DNA of 59,689 bases from Streptomyces sp. col6 (GTDB taxonomy: Bacteria; Actinomycetota; Actinomycetes; Streptomycetales; Streptomycetaceae): assembly GCF_008042035.1 (NCBI RefSeq), contig NZ_RDBL01000029.1, positions 1,061,411-1,121,099 on the forward strand, read 5' to 3'. Below, in pieces: positions 50,688 through 59,664 of this stretch (the stretch's first letter is position 1; every line of letters starts with the position of its first letter). A program made the translations under genes and the position numbers. Under the pieces are notes generated by a model. That model worked only from the letters and a program-made list of their open reading frames with translations, ran no database searches and had not been told where the DNA came from.

Positions 50688-51341
50688 TCAGGCCGGGCGC
50701 AGGGCGGCGAGCTGCTGCTCGAACGGGACCACCTCGTCGTCGAGGCCGGGGGTCCGGGCCGCTCCGGAGACCGCACGGCCACCCGTGACGGCCTCGGCCA
50801 GCTCCCCGCCCGCACGCCGGATGCGGGCCGGCAGGCCGTCGGCGTACGCGTCGCCCGCCGCGCCCCAGTCCTCCGACGCCGCGTACACCGAGGTCGGCAG
50901 CGTGATGGCGCGCAGGTAGGCGAAGAGCGGGCGCATCGCGTGCTCCAGTACCAGAGAGTGCCGGGGGGTGCCGCCGGTCGCGGCGACGAGCACCGGCTTG
51001 CCGGTCAGGGCGGTGTTCTCGACCAGGTCGAAGAACGACTTGAACAGGCCGCTGTACGAGGCGGTGAAGACCGGCGTGACCGCGATCAGCCCGTCTGCGC
51101 CGGTCACCGCCGCGAGCGCGTCCTCCAGGGCGGCCGACGGGAAGCCGGACACCAGGTGGCCCGCGATGTCCACGGCCAGGTCGCGCAGTTCGATCACCCG
51201 GACGTCGACCGGGCGGTCCTGCGCGTCCTCCAGCCGCTCCCGGGCGGCGGCGGCCAGCCGGTCGGCCAGCAGCCGGGTCGACGAGGGGTTGCTGAGCCCG
51301 GCCGATACGGCGACGATCCTCAGCGGTTCGGTGGCGAACAC
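50688..51341 (-). CDS. NADPH-dependent FMN reductase (CE1759-type partner)
   Basis: A 217-residue flavodoxin-fold reductase. N-terminal LRIVAVSAGLSNPSSTRLLA and TPVFTASYSGLFKSFFDLV form the flavin site; PVLVAATGGTPRHSL is a family signature. It should supply reduced FMN to the luciferase-like monooxygenase encoded just upstream. GTG 51341 has GAAGGAG at 9 nt and begins 2 bp after the monooxygenase stop, so the two are co-translated. The pair matches the actinobacterial LLM/FMN-reductase duo represented by C. efficiens CE1758/CE1759 (name from memory). Confidence 0.87.
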   Translation of the reverse strand: MFATEPLRIVAVSAGLSNPSSTRLLADRLAAAARERLEDAQDRPVDVRVIELRDLAVDIAGHLVSGFPSAALEDALAAVTGADGLIAVTPVFTASYSGLFKSFFDLVENTALTGKPVLVAATGGTPRHSLVLEHAMRPLFAYLRAITLPTSVYAASEDWGAAGDAYADGLPARIRRAGGELAEAVTGGRAVSGAARTPGLDDEVVPFEQQLAALRPA

Positions 51342-51343
51342 GG

Positions 51344-52429
51344 TCAGCTCTCCTTCGTGAGGGTGGCGGCGAAGGCGGGGTGCAGCGGCGCGGTCTCGGG
51401 GACGCCGGCCGGGCGCAGGGCGGCGAACTCCTTGCGCAGGACGGGGACGACCTCCTCGCCAAGGATGTCGAGCTGCTCCAGGACCGTCTTCAGCGGCAGT
51501 CCCGCGTGGTCCATCAGGAACAGCTGGCGCTGGTAGTCGCCCACGGCGTCCCGGAAGGACAGCGTCCGTTCGATGACCTCCTGGGGCGAGCCCACGGTCA
51601 GCGGCGTCTGCCGGGTGAAGTCCTCCATCGAGGGCCCGTGCCCGTAGACCGGCGCGTTGTCGAAGTACGGACGGAACTCCCGTACCGCGTCCTGCGAGTT
51701 CTTCCGCATGAACACCTGGCCGCCGAGACCCACGATCGCCTGCTCGGCGGTGCCGTGGCCGTAGTGGGCGTACCGCTGCCGGTACAGGTTCACCATCTTC
51801 TGCGTGTGCTCGATGGGCCAGAAGATGTTGTTGTGGAAGAAGCCGTCGCCGTAGTACGCGGCCTGCTCGGCGATCTCCGGCGAGCGGATGGAGCCGTGCC
51901 AGACGAACGGCGGCACGCCGTCCAGCGGGCGCGGGGTGGCCGTGAACGACTGGAGCGGCGTACGGAACTTGCCCTCCCAGTCCACGACGTCCTCCCGCCA
52001 CAGCCGGTGCAGCAGGGCGTAGTTCTCGATGGCGAGCGGGATGCCCTGGCGGATGTCCTTGCCGAACCACGGGTAGACCGGGCCGGTGTTCCCGCGCCCC
52101 ATCATCAGGTCCACGCGGCCGTCCGCGAGGTGCTGGAGCGTCGCGTAGTCCTCGGCGATCTTCACCGGGTCGTTGGTGGTGATCAGCGTGGTCGAGGTCG
52201 ACAGGAGGAGGTTCTCGGTCTGCGCCGCGATGTAGCCGAGCGTGGTGGTGGGCGACGAGGGGACGAACGGCGGGTTGTGGTGCTCACCCGTCGCGAAGAC
52301 GTCGAGCCCGACCTCCTCGGCCTTCCGTGCGATGGCGACGGTGGCCTTGATCCGCTCGTGCTCGCTCGGCGTCGTCCCGGTGGTGGGGTCGGTGGTGACG
52401 TCCCCGACGGTGAAGATCCCGAACTGCAT
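51344..52429 (-). CDS. Luciferase-like (LLM) flavin-dependent oxidoreductase (CE1758-type)
   Basis: A 361-residue TIM-barrel monooxygenase of the bacterial luciferase family. Segments MQFGIFTVGDVTTDPTTG, VFATGEHHNPPFVPSSP, RVDLMMGRGNTGPVYPWFG, and TVGSPQEVIERTLSFRDAVG follow the CE1758 subgroup. It uses FMNH2 and O2 from the co-translated reductase; the organic substrate is unknown. ATG 52429 begins the protein. Upstream the overlapping direct repeat GTTGAACGTTGAAC (52452-52465) may be a regulator site or the -35 region. Confidence 0.88.
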   Translation of the reverse strand: MQFGIFTVGDVTTDPTTGTTPSEHERIKATVAIARKAEEVGLDVFATGEHHNPPFVPSSPTTTLGYIAAQTENLLLSTSTTLITTNDPVKIAEDYATLQHLADGRVDLMMGRGNTGPVYPWFGKDIRQGIPLAIENYALLHRLWREDVVDWEGKFRTPLQSFTATPRPLDGVPPFVWHGSIRSPEIAEQAAYYGDGFFHNNIFWPIEHTQKMVNLYRQRYAHYGHGTAEQAIVGLGGQVFMRKNSQDAVREFRPYFDNAPVYGHGPSMEDFTRQTPLTVGSPQEVIERTLSFRDAVGDYQRQLFLMDHAGLPLKTVLEQLDILGEEVVPVLRKEFAALRPAGVPETAPLHPAFAATLTKES

Positions 52430-52494
52430 GGCGTCCGCCTCCTGGACTTGTTGTTGAACGTTGAACTAAGTGGACGCACCGTACAACGGGGGGC

Positions 52495-52521
52495 GGGGCC
52501 GGGGTATTCCTTCCCGGCCCC
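52495..52521 (-). terminator. Terminator downstream of RCK-TM-RCK gene
   Basis: A 9-bp perfect stem GGGGCCGGG/CCCGGCCCC with a 9-nt AT-richer loop, 39 bp after the leftward gene's stop. Confidence 0.65.
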
Positions 52522-52559
52522 GGTCACCCCGGACCGGGCGGAGGCAGGGCAGCCCCGGC

Positions 52560-54509
52560 TCAGCGGCGCGTCAGCGCCCGGCGGCCCATGAGTTCCGCGA
52601 GGCCCCGTCGTGTCGCCGCGATGATCACGCGGTCCGTCGGGCGGAGCACGTAGCCGGGGTGGATGTTCCAGACGAGAGCGCCCTCGCCGGTGGAGGCGGG
52701 CCCGGTCGGGGCCACGTCCAGGGCCAGGACGCGCCACGCGCCCGCGCGGAACGCCTGTTCCACCGTACGGCCCTCCAGCTGGGGATGCCCGGCGACCTCG
52801 ATCGCGGCGAACAGGAGCACCTTCCGCTCGACCGGGATCGCCCCCAGGATCTGCCGGCCCATCATCGCGACCGCGAAGGAGGGCCCGGCCAGATGGGACA
52901 CCGAGCGGGACCGGGTGATCGCCTGCGGGTGCGCCGTGCGCAGCGTCCGGTAGACCGCCGTGGCGAACTCGTCGTCGAACAGCCGCACCGTCACCCGCAG
53001 ATTCGGCTTCAGCGAGCGGGCGTACAGCGCGGCCTCCAGGTTCGTCGTGTCGGCGCTGGTCAGCGCGAGGAGCCCGCGCGAGCGGCTGATCTTGGCGGCC
53101 TCCAGCACCCCTTCGTCCGTGACGTCACCGAGGACCACCGGCACGTGGAGCCGCCGGGCGACGGGGATGCCCCGCGCCTCCGGGTCCTCCTCCACGCAGA
53201 CCACCGGGATGCCCAGCTCCCGCAGGTGCACCAGGACCCGGGTGCCGATCTTGCCGAGGCCGAGCAGCACCACGTGCCCGGACAGGCCGCGCGGCGGACG
53301 CCGCAGCGAGGAGGCGGTGCGCAGCGAGCCGAACGCCTCCAGCACACCGGCCACCAGCAGCGGCAGCAGCATCAGGCCCGCGATACCGGAGAGGATCTGG
53401 ATGATCTGGCGGGCGGTCGGGTCACCGATGGCCGGGTCGCCCATGGCGAACAGGTCGAGCAGGGTGAGGTAGGTGGCGTGCAGGGCGTTGTCGCCCGTGG
53501 TGACCGTGGAGGCCACCGCCAGCCCGAGGACCGCCAGCCCGACGCCGAGGGCCGACCACCGCAGCCGGCGCGAGAAGAACTGGCTCAGCGGCGCGCTCCG
53601 GCCGCTCATCCGGACCTTGGGAGCGGCCGGTCCCGACTGGGTGACGGCCTCCAGGACGACCGTGCCGCGGCCGGTCGCGGAGGCGATCTCCGTCGGGTCC
53701 GGCAGCAGCTGCGGCCCCTCCGCGCCGCTGCTGTCGGAGCCCTCCGCGCCGGCCGGGTCGTGCGTGGTGGAGGAGAGCAGGGCCAGCGTGCACAGGCCGG
53801 GGTCGGCGACCTGGCCGCCCCGGGGCGGGGTGCGCTCGGCGGCCCGCAGGAACAGGCCCTCCGCCCGGATCACCCGGGTCGACCCGGCGAGCGCGGTGGC
53901 GGCGAGGGCGGGCGCGGCGGTGTCGGCGTCGGACAGGACCGTGGTGGAGGCGTCGATCGCGGCCTGGTCGAGCCCGGGGGACGCGACGGCGGCGGCCTGG
54001 TCGAGCAGGGTCTCCAGATGCTGGCCGAGCTTGCGGTTGTAGAGCCGGATCACCAGCCGGACACGGGGGTTGAGCCGGCGCGCGGTCAGCGCGGCCCGGA
54101 TGTTGCGCTCGTCGTCGTCGTAGACCAGGGCGACCGCCGACGCCCTGGAGATCCCCGCCTCCTCCAGCGCCTCGTCGGACGGCTCCGCGGCCTGGAGGAT
54201 GCGCACGGCCTCCACCCCGGCGTTGGTGTCCCCGTCCGAACCGTGCGGCAGCCCCCCGCCGTTGCGGTTCATCGCGGACGCCATCCGCCCGAACAGCGCG
54301 GCGGCCCGGCCGCGCCCGCTCAGCGGCTCGTCCGGCCTGGCCGCGCCCGGCTCCGGCGGCAGGACGAGGGTGACCCGCTCCCCGTAGACGTACCGCAGTT
54401 CCACGGCGAGCCGCTGGGCGAGCGCGTCGTCCCCGCAGACGACCATGTGGCCGGAGAGCGGGGAGGGTTGGGGTTGCTGGGGGAATGAGGAGGACACATG
54501 TCCCAGCAT
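52560..54509 (-). CDS. Channel-like membrane protein with N- and C-terminal RCK/TrkA-N domains
   Basis: A 649-residue protein with the order RCK - two TM - RCK. The N-terminal Rossmann-like domain (about 20-260) has GHMVVCGDDALAQRLAVEL and the RCK-type ERNIRAALTARRLNPRVRLV. The membrane part (about 325-400) has TM1 RWSALGVGLAVLGLAVASTV, a re-entrant-like segment ATYLTLLDLFAMGDPAIGD, and TM2 IIQILSGIAGLMLLPLLVAGV. The C-terminal TrkA-N domain (about 415-540) starts GHVVLLGLGKIGTRVLVHL, with a TrkA-C-like end. The layout resembles CASTOR/POLLUX-type channels more than classical K+ channels. The filter TVGYGD is replaced by LFAMGD, so selectivity is uncertain. ATG 54509 has GGGAG at 8 nt. It begins 29 bp after the giant ATPase gene and is almost surely co-transcribed. 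Confidence 0.8.
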   Translation of the reverse strand: MLGHVSSSFPQQPQPSPLSGHMVVCGDDALAQRLAVELRYVYGERVTLVLPPEPGAARPDEPLSGRGRAAALFGRMASAMNRNGGGLPHGSDGDTNAGVEAVRILQAAEPSDEALEEAGISRASAVALVYDDDERNIRAALTARRLNPRVRLVIRLYNRKLGQHLETLLDQAAAVASPGLDQAAIDASTTVLSDADTAAPALAATALAGSTRVIRAEGLFLRAAERTPPRGGQVADPGLCTLALLSSTTHDPAGAEGSDSSGAEGPQLLPDPTEIASATGRGTVVLEAVTQSGPAAPKVRMSGRSAPLSQFFSRRLRWSALGVGLAVLGLAVASTVTTGDNALHATYLTLLDLFAMGDPAIGDPTARQIIQILSGIAGLMLLPLLVAGVLEAFGSLRTASSLRRPPRGLSGHVVLLGLGKIGTRVLVHLRELGIPVVCVEEDPEARGIPVARRLHVPVVLGDVTDEGVLEAAKISRSRGLLALTSADTTNLEAALYARSLKPNLRVTVRLFDDEFATAVYRTLRTAHPQAITRSRSVSHLAGPSFAVAMMGRQILGAIPVERKVLLFAAIEVAGHPQLEGRTVEQAFRAGAWRVLALDVAPTGPASTGEGALVWNIHPGYVLRPTDRVIIAATRRGLAELMGRRALTRR

Positions 54510-54538
54510 GCCTTGCTCCCTTCGGGAGATCGGTACGG

Positions 54539-57500
54539 TCAGCGGTCCTCGGGGTGCCGCGCCGGCAGGTGCCGGGGATCGGCGGCGCGGCCGATCGCCG
54601 TCTCGACGGCCGCGATCCGGTCCGCGAGCAGCCCGAGCGCGGCCACGGCGCGGGTCATCGGATCGCCCTCGGGCCCGCCGAGCGCCTGGGTGCGGACGTA
54701 CGAGGAGCAGAGCGCGGCCCAGCGCTCGCTCTGTGCCGGCGTGAGCGTGCCCCGCAGGGCGGCCAGCTTCAGCAGGGCCGCCTCGGCCCCGCTGGTGAGG
54801 GTCTGCGCCTCGCCCGCGTAGTGGTCCTCGACGACGGCGGACAGCTCCGCGTCGTTCATCACGGGCGCGATCCGCTCCGCGATCCGGTTCATGTTGCGGT
54901 ACGAGCCCTGGAGCCGGAACGGCGGTTCGGTGCGGGTGGCGTCCGTCTGCGCGGCCGACGCGATGTACGCGGCGTTGACCGCGAGCACCGTGTCCCGGGC
55001 GCGCAGCAGATGACGCAGAACGGCGGTGATCCGGTCCACCTCGGCGGGCGCGTAGGGGTGTTCGAGCTGTTCCGGGCGGGCCGTCGGGTCCTCGGCGGCG
55101 AGCCGCAGCAGCAGCGCCAGGTCCTCGCGGGAGCGGCCGGCGAGCGGGGCGAGGACCGGGTTGGCGGTCAGCGCGTTCTCGACGAAGCTCAGCGCGAAGA
55201 CGTCCTCGCGGCCGGCCAGCACCTCGCCCAGGTTCCACACGTCGGCCCGGTTGGCGAGCATGTCGGGCACCTGGAAGCGTGCGCCCGACTCGGTGTACGG
55301 GTTGCCCGCCATGCAGACGGCGAACCGCTTGCCCCGCAGGTCGTAGGTGCGCGGCTCGCCGTCCCGTACGCCTTCGACGCGGCGGGTGGCGTCGCAGAGC
55401 GGGATGAACTTCTGGAGGAGTTCCGGCGAGGTGTGCTGGATGTCGTCGAGGTAGAGCAGTGTGTTGTTGCCCGCCTCCAGCGCGAAGTTGATCTTCTCGA
55501 TCTCCTGGCGCGCGGTGGCGCTGCCCGCCTGCGCGGGGTCCAGCGAGGTCACGTCGTGGCCCAGGTTGGGCCCGCTGATCTTGACGAGGACGAGCCCGAG
55601 CCGGTCGGCGACGTACTCCATGAGCGTCGTCTTGCCGTAGCCGGGCGGCGAGACGAGCAGCAGCAGGCCCTGCGAGTCGGTGCGGCGGTCGGCGTCGGTG
55701 GTGGAGAGCTGCTTGGCGAGGCTGTCGCCGATCAGCGGCAGGTACACCTCGTCGAGCAGCCGGTTGCGCACGAACGCGGACATCACCCGGGGGCGGTGGT
55801 CGTCGAGCCGCAGCCGGGTCCGCTCGGCGGCGACCAGGGAGTTCCGCCGCCGCTGGTAGGCGCGGAATCCGGGAACGACGGCGGTGCGGAACTCCTCGGT
55901 CCGGGCGAGGAGTTCGTCGATCCGTACGGTGAGCCGGCCGCGCTCGATGCGCGAGTGGACCCCCAGCAGCCCGTCCACGGTCTCGGTGAGCGGGGCGTCG
56001 GCCTCGTAGCGGGCGAGCAGCGGCTCCGGGCACAGCTCCACGGCGACGGCCTCCGCGAGGTCGCCCGGGTCGAGGTCCGTGCCGCTCGCCCCGGCGTACG
56101 AGGTGAGCCAGCCCTCCACGAGCTGGCGCCGGGCCGGCAGGTCGTCCGCGAGCGCGGTGAGGTCGTCGTCGTACGCCGATGTGCCGGTGGCGTGCCGGAA
56201 CTTGTCCAGGAACGCCCGGACGGAGGCGCCGGTCACGAAGCCCTCGGGGCCGCCGGTCAGCTCCTCGAAGAGGTACGCGGCGACGGTGCGGGGGCTCTCG
56301 CCGCCGATCACCGACGCCCACTCCTCCTGGAGCGCGGCAATCGCCGGGGCGAGGCCGAAGGTCTCCCGGGCGCGGGCCAGCGAGCGGGCGCGGCGCGTCC
56401 AGGAGGTGCGGCGGGCCTCGTCCGTGCCGTGGGCCCAGAACAGCTGGGCGGCGGCCCGGACGGCGGGCGGGAAGCGCAGCAGCCCGGCCTCCGCGTGCAG
56501 CCGCAGGAGCGCGGCCAGGATCGCGGTCGCGTCCTCGTCGTGGACACCGCGCTGATGGCCCTCGTCGTACGCGGCTGCCGCGGACTCCCGTACGAGCGTC
56601 GCGAGCTCGACGTCGTCCAGGGTGGCCAGCCGGTCCGCGCCGTGCTCGTCGAGGAGGCGGGCGGCCAGGTGCTCGCCCCGGTAGACGGACGGCGACTCGG
56701 AGGGCAGCGTCTGGTCCCAGTACGGGCGGGTCGCGGCGAAGGCCGGGTCGCTCACCGGCATCCGGTAGTCGGTCCCGGTGACGGCGAACGAGAGCCCGTC
56801 GTCCTGGGGAACGAGCGTCAGCTCGAACGGCTGGGTGTTCACGGCGAACCGGTGCCGGCCCAGCCGGATCACGGACCCGCCGTCCGCGTACAGCTCGCTG
56901 CGGTCGCGCAGGGCCCGGCCCGCCTCCTGGCGGGCGGCGAGCAGCTGCCCGTCCAGCTCCTCCGCGCGCACGGTGTCCCCGAGCGCCCGCAGCTCCTCGG
57001 CGGTACGGCGGATCTTCGCGACCATCGGGTCGGAGGCGAAGTAGGTGTGGACGGCGTCCGCGTCCGGAAGGGCCGCGCTGCGGCGGGCGACCGTCTCCAG
57101 CACGCGCGCGGCGGACTCCGCCAGGCGCTCGGTGCGGCGGGCCAGGGCGTCCTGAAGGCTCTGCCTGCGCGCCGAGAACGCCTCGTACACCTCCGTCCGG
57201 CGTTCGGCGAGCTCCGCCAGGAAGTCGTCGAACTCCGCGAACCGCGCCTCCAGGTTCTCCAGCTGGAGCAGCAGCCTGGCCAGCTGCTCGTCGCAGGACT
57301 CCGGGGTGCCGGCGGCGGCCAGCGCTGCCGTCACGGCCTGCCCGAGCAGCGCGGACTCGGCGGCGAACTCGGCCCGGCCCTCGTGATCCGCCAGGCTGCG
57401 GCGACGGGCGTCGAGCACGGCACGGGCGCGGTTGACGGCGCCGAGCACCTCCGCGATGCGCTCCATGATCGACGTACGGACCACACCGTCGCCGATGTCG

Positions 57501-59425
57501 AGACCGGCGACGACGTCCGTGACCGTGCCCAGGCCGTCCGTCATGCCGGCCAGCCGCTCCCCGAGCGCGGCGGCGTCGGTCACCGAGGGCAGCTCGGCGG
57601 CCTCCTCGGTGAGGCGGGCGATGTCCTCGTGGTAGCCGGCGAACGCGTCGTCCCTGGCCAGGAAGGCGACCGCGCGGCGGCCGGCCGCCTCGATGTCGTC
57701 GGCGGTGGTGGCGGTGAGTTCCGCGATGCGCTCGGTGTCCGCGTACCGCATCTCGGCGAGGGTCGCCAAATGTCCGTGAGCGCCGCGCAGTCCGGTCAGG
57801 CGGTCGACCCACTCGGCGGCCGTGCGCGGGGCCTCGCCGCGGACCCGGCGGACCAGGGCGGTGATGCGGTCGGCGGTCTCGCTGAGCGCGTCGGCGGCCT
57901 GCCGGGTCAGTTCCTGGACGGCCTCGAACTCCGCGACCACCTGGCCCGCGGTCTCCCGCAGATCGGCCAACGGCGCAGCCAGGTCGCCCAGTTCCCCGTC
58001 GTCCAGCCAGTGGTAGCGGTCGCCCGCCCGTACGCAGTCCGCGACCAGCCGGTCGTACACGGCGGCCGTCGGCGTCGTCTCGGACGCGGCGTGCGCGAGC
58101 GCGAGGCAGTCGGAGATCCCGCGCACGAGGTCGGCGTTGCCGACCCGGGCGAGCGGACCCTCGCCCGCCGGGCGGGACGCGGCATAGGTGTCGGAGACGT
58201 ACGAGGTCTGCCAGCGCTGCAACGGGTGCACGCGCGCCGCGCCCCCGTCGCCGCCCTCCACCGGGTCGCGCAGCACGACCAGCGTGCCGTCGTCGAGCAG
58301 CGCGTGGCCCCGGCCCTGGAGCGGGGTCGCGACCTCCTGGCGGATCACGTTGTACGGCAGCAGCAGGCTCCGGCCGTCCTGGCGGGAGCGGAAGACGTAG
58401 AGCACGTCCTCGCCGTTCGGGGAGCGGACGGCCTCCTCGAAGACCGGGTCCGTGAGCGGCTGCGCGATGTCGAAGGTCCTGGCCTCGCCCGTGGTCAGGT
58501 AGAAGCCGCCGGGGAAGATGATCCCCTGGTCCTCCGGGAGCCGCTGACAGGCCGGGCCGATGCCGTCGAGCCGGGTGACGGTCCCGAGCAGGGCGTTGAA
58601 GACGAGGTGGCGCCGCGCCTCCTCCTTGTACGGGCGCACGCGCAGCAGGACGAGCGGGCCCAGCTCCGCGTACTCGACCTCGGCGTCGGCCAGTGACTGG
58701 AGCGGTTCGGTGACGGGCTCCTCGTAGATCCCGTCGGGGGTGTCCGTGTCGTTGACAGTCTTCACGGTGAGCGTGCCGCCGAGCGTGTCGACGTACAGCT
58801 CGGCCGTGGTGCCGAGGGCGATGTGCGGGTGGCGGCCCGCGACGTGGGACTCGCGTCCGGCGGTCGTCCAGGTGAAGTCGTGCGACGGCGGGAACACGTG
58901 GTCGCGCTCGCCGCGCGCGTCCAGGAACGCGCCGGGGGAGCCGTCGGGGTTCAGCGCCCAGCGCAGGACCCGGATGTCCTTCGCGGTCTCGCCGGTACGG
59001 AAGACCGCCAGCAGGCGGCCCTCGGTCCGGCGCAGCCGCAGCAGCCTCGCGTCCCGGAAGTACCGGTGCAGTCCGTCGAACTCGCGGACGAAGGAGACGT
59101 CGGTGAGCGGGGCGCCGGTGCCGGGCGTGAGATCGGCGGCGTACAGGGCGAGCACGTCGTCGACGGCGGGTTCGCTCTGCTGGCCGGGCCCCCGCTCGAA
59201 CCCGAACAGCAGCTCGCCGCCGAGCGCGACGAGATCGCGGGGGACGGAGGGGCGGGCGGTGCGGATCTGCTCGCTGCCGAGCAGCCGGAGGCCGGTGGAG
59301 CCGAACGCCTCGGTGCGGCGGGCGTTGAGGGCGGTGGCCCTGCGGGCGAGTTCGGTGGCGTGGGTGCTCAGGCGGCGCCGCAGGACGTCGTAGTCCCCGG
59401 CGGTGGGAGGGGTCACGGGGTCCAT
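54539..59425 (-). CDS. Giant AAA+ ATPase with coiled-coil middle (DUF3686-type, often named DNA repair ATPase)
   Basis: A 1628-residue protein. The N-terminal half (about 1-430) is beta-rich and propeller-like (FVREFDGLHRYFRDARLLRL, LYVFRSRQDGRSLLLPYNVI) and matches my memory of the DUF3686 family annotated as ATPase involved in DNA repair. A helical, coiled-coil-rich middle (about 450-850) carries repeated Glu/Ala/Arg heptads. A second mixed region runs from about 850 to 1200. The C-terminal AAA+ module (about 1240-1520) has Walker A SPPGYGKTTLMEYVAD (about 1258), Walker B NTLLYLDDIQH (about 1322), and sensor CMAGNPYTES. Walker B is LDD, not the usual DE, though Asp is retained. ATG 59425 has AGGAGA at 9 nt; no homology-like sequence lies before it. 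The product is cytosolic. The DNA-repair label is unproven; linkage to a channel-like protein suggests a membrane-associated role. Confidence 0.82.
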   Translation of the reverse strand: MDPVTPPTAGDYDVLRRRLSTHATELARRATALNARRTEAFGSTGLRLLGSEQIRTARPSVPRDLVALGGELLFGFERGPGQQSEPAVDDVLALYAADLTPGTGAPLTDVSFVREFDGLHRYFRDARLLRLRRTEGRLLAVFRTGETAKDIRVLRWALNPDGSPGAFLDARGERDHVFPPSHDFTWTTAGRESHVAGRHPHIALGTTAELYVDTLGGTLTVKTVNDTDTPDGIYEEPVTEPLQSLADAEVEYAELGPLVLLRVRPYKEEARRHLVFNALLGTVTRLDGIGPACQRLPEDQGIIFPGGFYLTTGEARTFDIAQPLTDPVFEEAVRSPNGEDVLYVFRSRQDGRSLLLPYNVIRQEVATPLQGRGHALLDDGTLVVLRDPVEGGDGGAARVHPLQRWQTSYVSDTYAASRPAGEGPLARVGNADLVRGISDCLALAHAASETTPTAAVYDRLVADCVRAGDRYHWLDDGELGDLAAPLADLRETAGQVVAEFEAVQELTRQAADALSETADRITALVRRVRGEAPRTAAEWVDRLTGLRGAHGHLATLAEMRYADTERIAELTATTADDIEAAGRRAVAFLARDDAFAGYHEDIARLTEEAAELPSVTDAAALGERLAGMTDGLGTVTDVVAGLDIGDGVVRTSIMERIAEVLGAVNRARAVLDARRRSLADHEGRAEFAAESALLGQAVTAALAAAGTPESCDEQLARLLLQLENLEARFAEFDDFLAELAERRTEVYEAFSARRQSLQDALARRTERLAESAARVLETVARRSAALPDADAVHTYFASDPMVAKIRRTAEELRALGDTVRAEELDGQLLAARQEAGRALRDRSELYADGGSVIRLGRHRFAVNTQPFELTLVPQDDGLSFAVTGTDYRMPVSDPAFAATRPYWDQTLPSESPSVYRGEHLAARLLDEHGADRLATLDDVELATLVRESAAAAYDEGHQRGVHDEDATAILAALLRLHAEAGLLRFPPAVRAAAQLFWAHGTDEARRTSWTRRARSLARARETFGLAPAIAALQEEWASVIGGESPRTVAAYLFEELTGGPEGFVTGASVRAFLDKFRHATGTSAYDDDLTALADDLPARRQLVEGWLTSYAGASGTDLDPGDLAEAVAVELCPEPLLARYEADAPLTETVDGLLGVHSRIERGRLTVRIDELLARTEEFRTAVVPGFRAYQRRRNSLVAAERTRLRLDDHRPRVMSAFVRNRLLDEVYLPLIGDSLAKQLSTTDADRRTDSQGLLLLVSPPGYGKTTLMEYVADRLGLVLVKISGPNLGHDVTSLDPAQAGSATARQEIEKINFALEAGNNTLLYLDDIQHTSPELLQKFIPLCDATRRVEGVRDGEPRTYDLRGKRFAVCMAGNPYTESGARFQVPDMLANRADVWNLGEVLAGREDVFALSFVENALTANPVLAPLAGRSREDLALLLRLAAEDPTARPEQLEHPYAPAEVDRITAVLRHLLRARDTVLAVNAAYIASAAQTDATRTEPPFRLQGSYRNMNRIAERIAPVMNDAELSAVVEDHYAGEAQTLTSGAEAALLKLAALRGTLTPAQSERWAALCSSYVRTQALGGPEGDPMTRAVAALGLLADRIAAVETAIGRAADPRHLPARHPEDR

Positions 59426-59461
59426 GGGTGCGGGTCTCCTCGCGGTGGGGCTCGCGGCGGT

Positions 59462-59611
59462 GTCCTCGACCGCCGGACAGGCTCGGACGTGCCGTCCGGG
59501 CGTCCTCAAACGCCGGACGGGCTTGAAAGCCCGCCTGGCGGGCTTCATTTGATCTGCGGGCGGGCTGGGACTCGCCGTCCAGGTGTCCTCAATCGCCGGA
59601 CGGGCTTGGGA
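59462..59611. repeat. Dispersed Streptomyces-type intergenic repeats (3 direct copies, 1 inverted at window end)
   Basis: Copies at 59462-59487, 59502-59528 and 59585-59611 share GTCCTCAAWCGCCGGACGGG followed by CTTGRR. An inverted partial copy lies at 59675-59689 (AGTCCGTCCGGCGAT). A perfect 9-bp hairpin AAGCCCGCC-T-GGCGGGCTT lies at 59527-59545. No coding signal is present from 59426 to the window end. Confidence 0.7.
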
Positions 59612-59640
59612 GGTCGCCTGGCGGACTGGAAGTGACCGCC

Positions 59641-59664
59641 GGGCGGGGCTTGAGAACCCCGCCC
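59641..59664. terminator. Hairpin near right window edge
   Basis: GGGCGGGG and CCCCGCCC arms, extended by TT/AA with one bulged C, around GAG. It probably terminates a gene that lies to the right of the window. Confidence 0.55.

Noticed and set aside
52560..57812. Single 1750-codon minus-strand frame suggesting a fusion of ATPase and channel
   Set aside because: The upstream part is out of frame with the ATPase and is low complexity. The channel gene has its own ATG (54509) with Shine-Dalgarno after the ATPase stop (54539), so they are separate genes.
54485..58696. 1403-codon plus-strand open frame opposite the giant ATPase
   Set aside because: Antisense shadow; no motifs, and the opposite strand has intact Walker A and B and a good ribosome-binding site.
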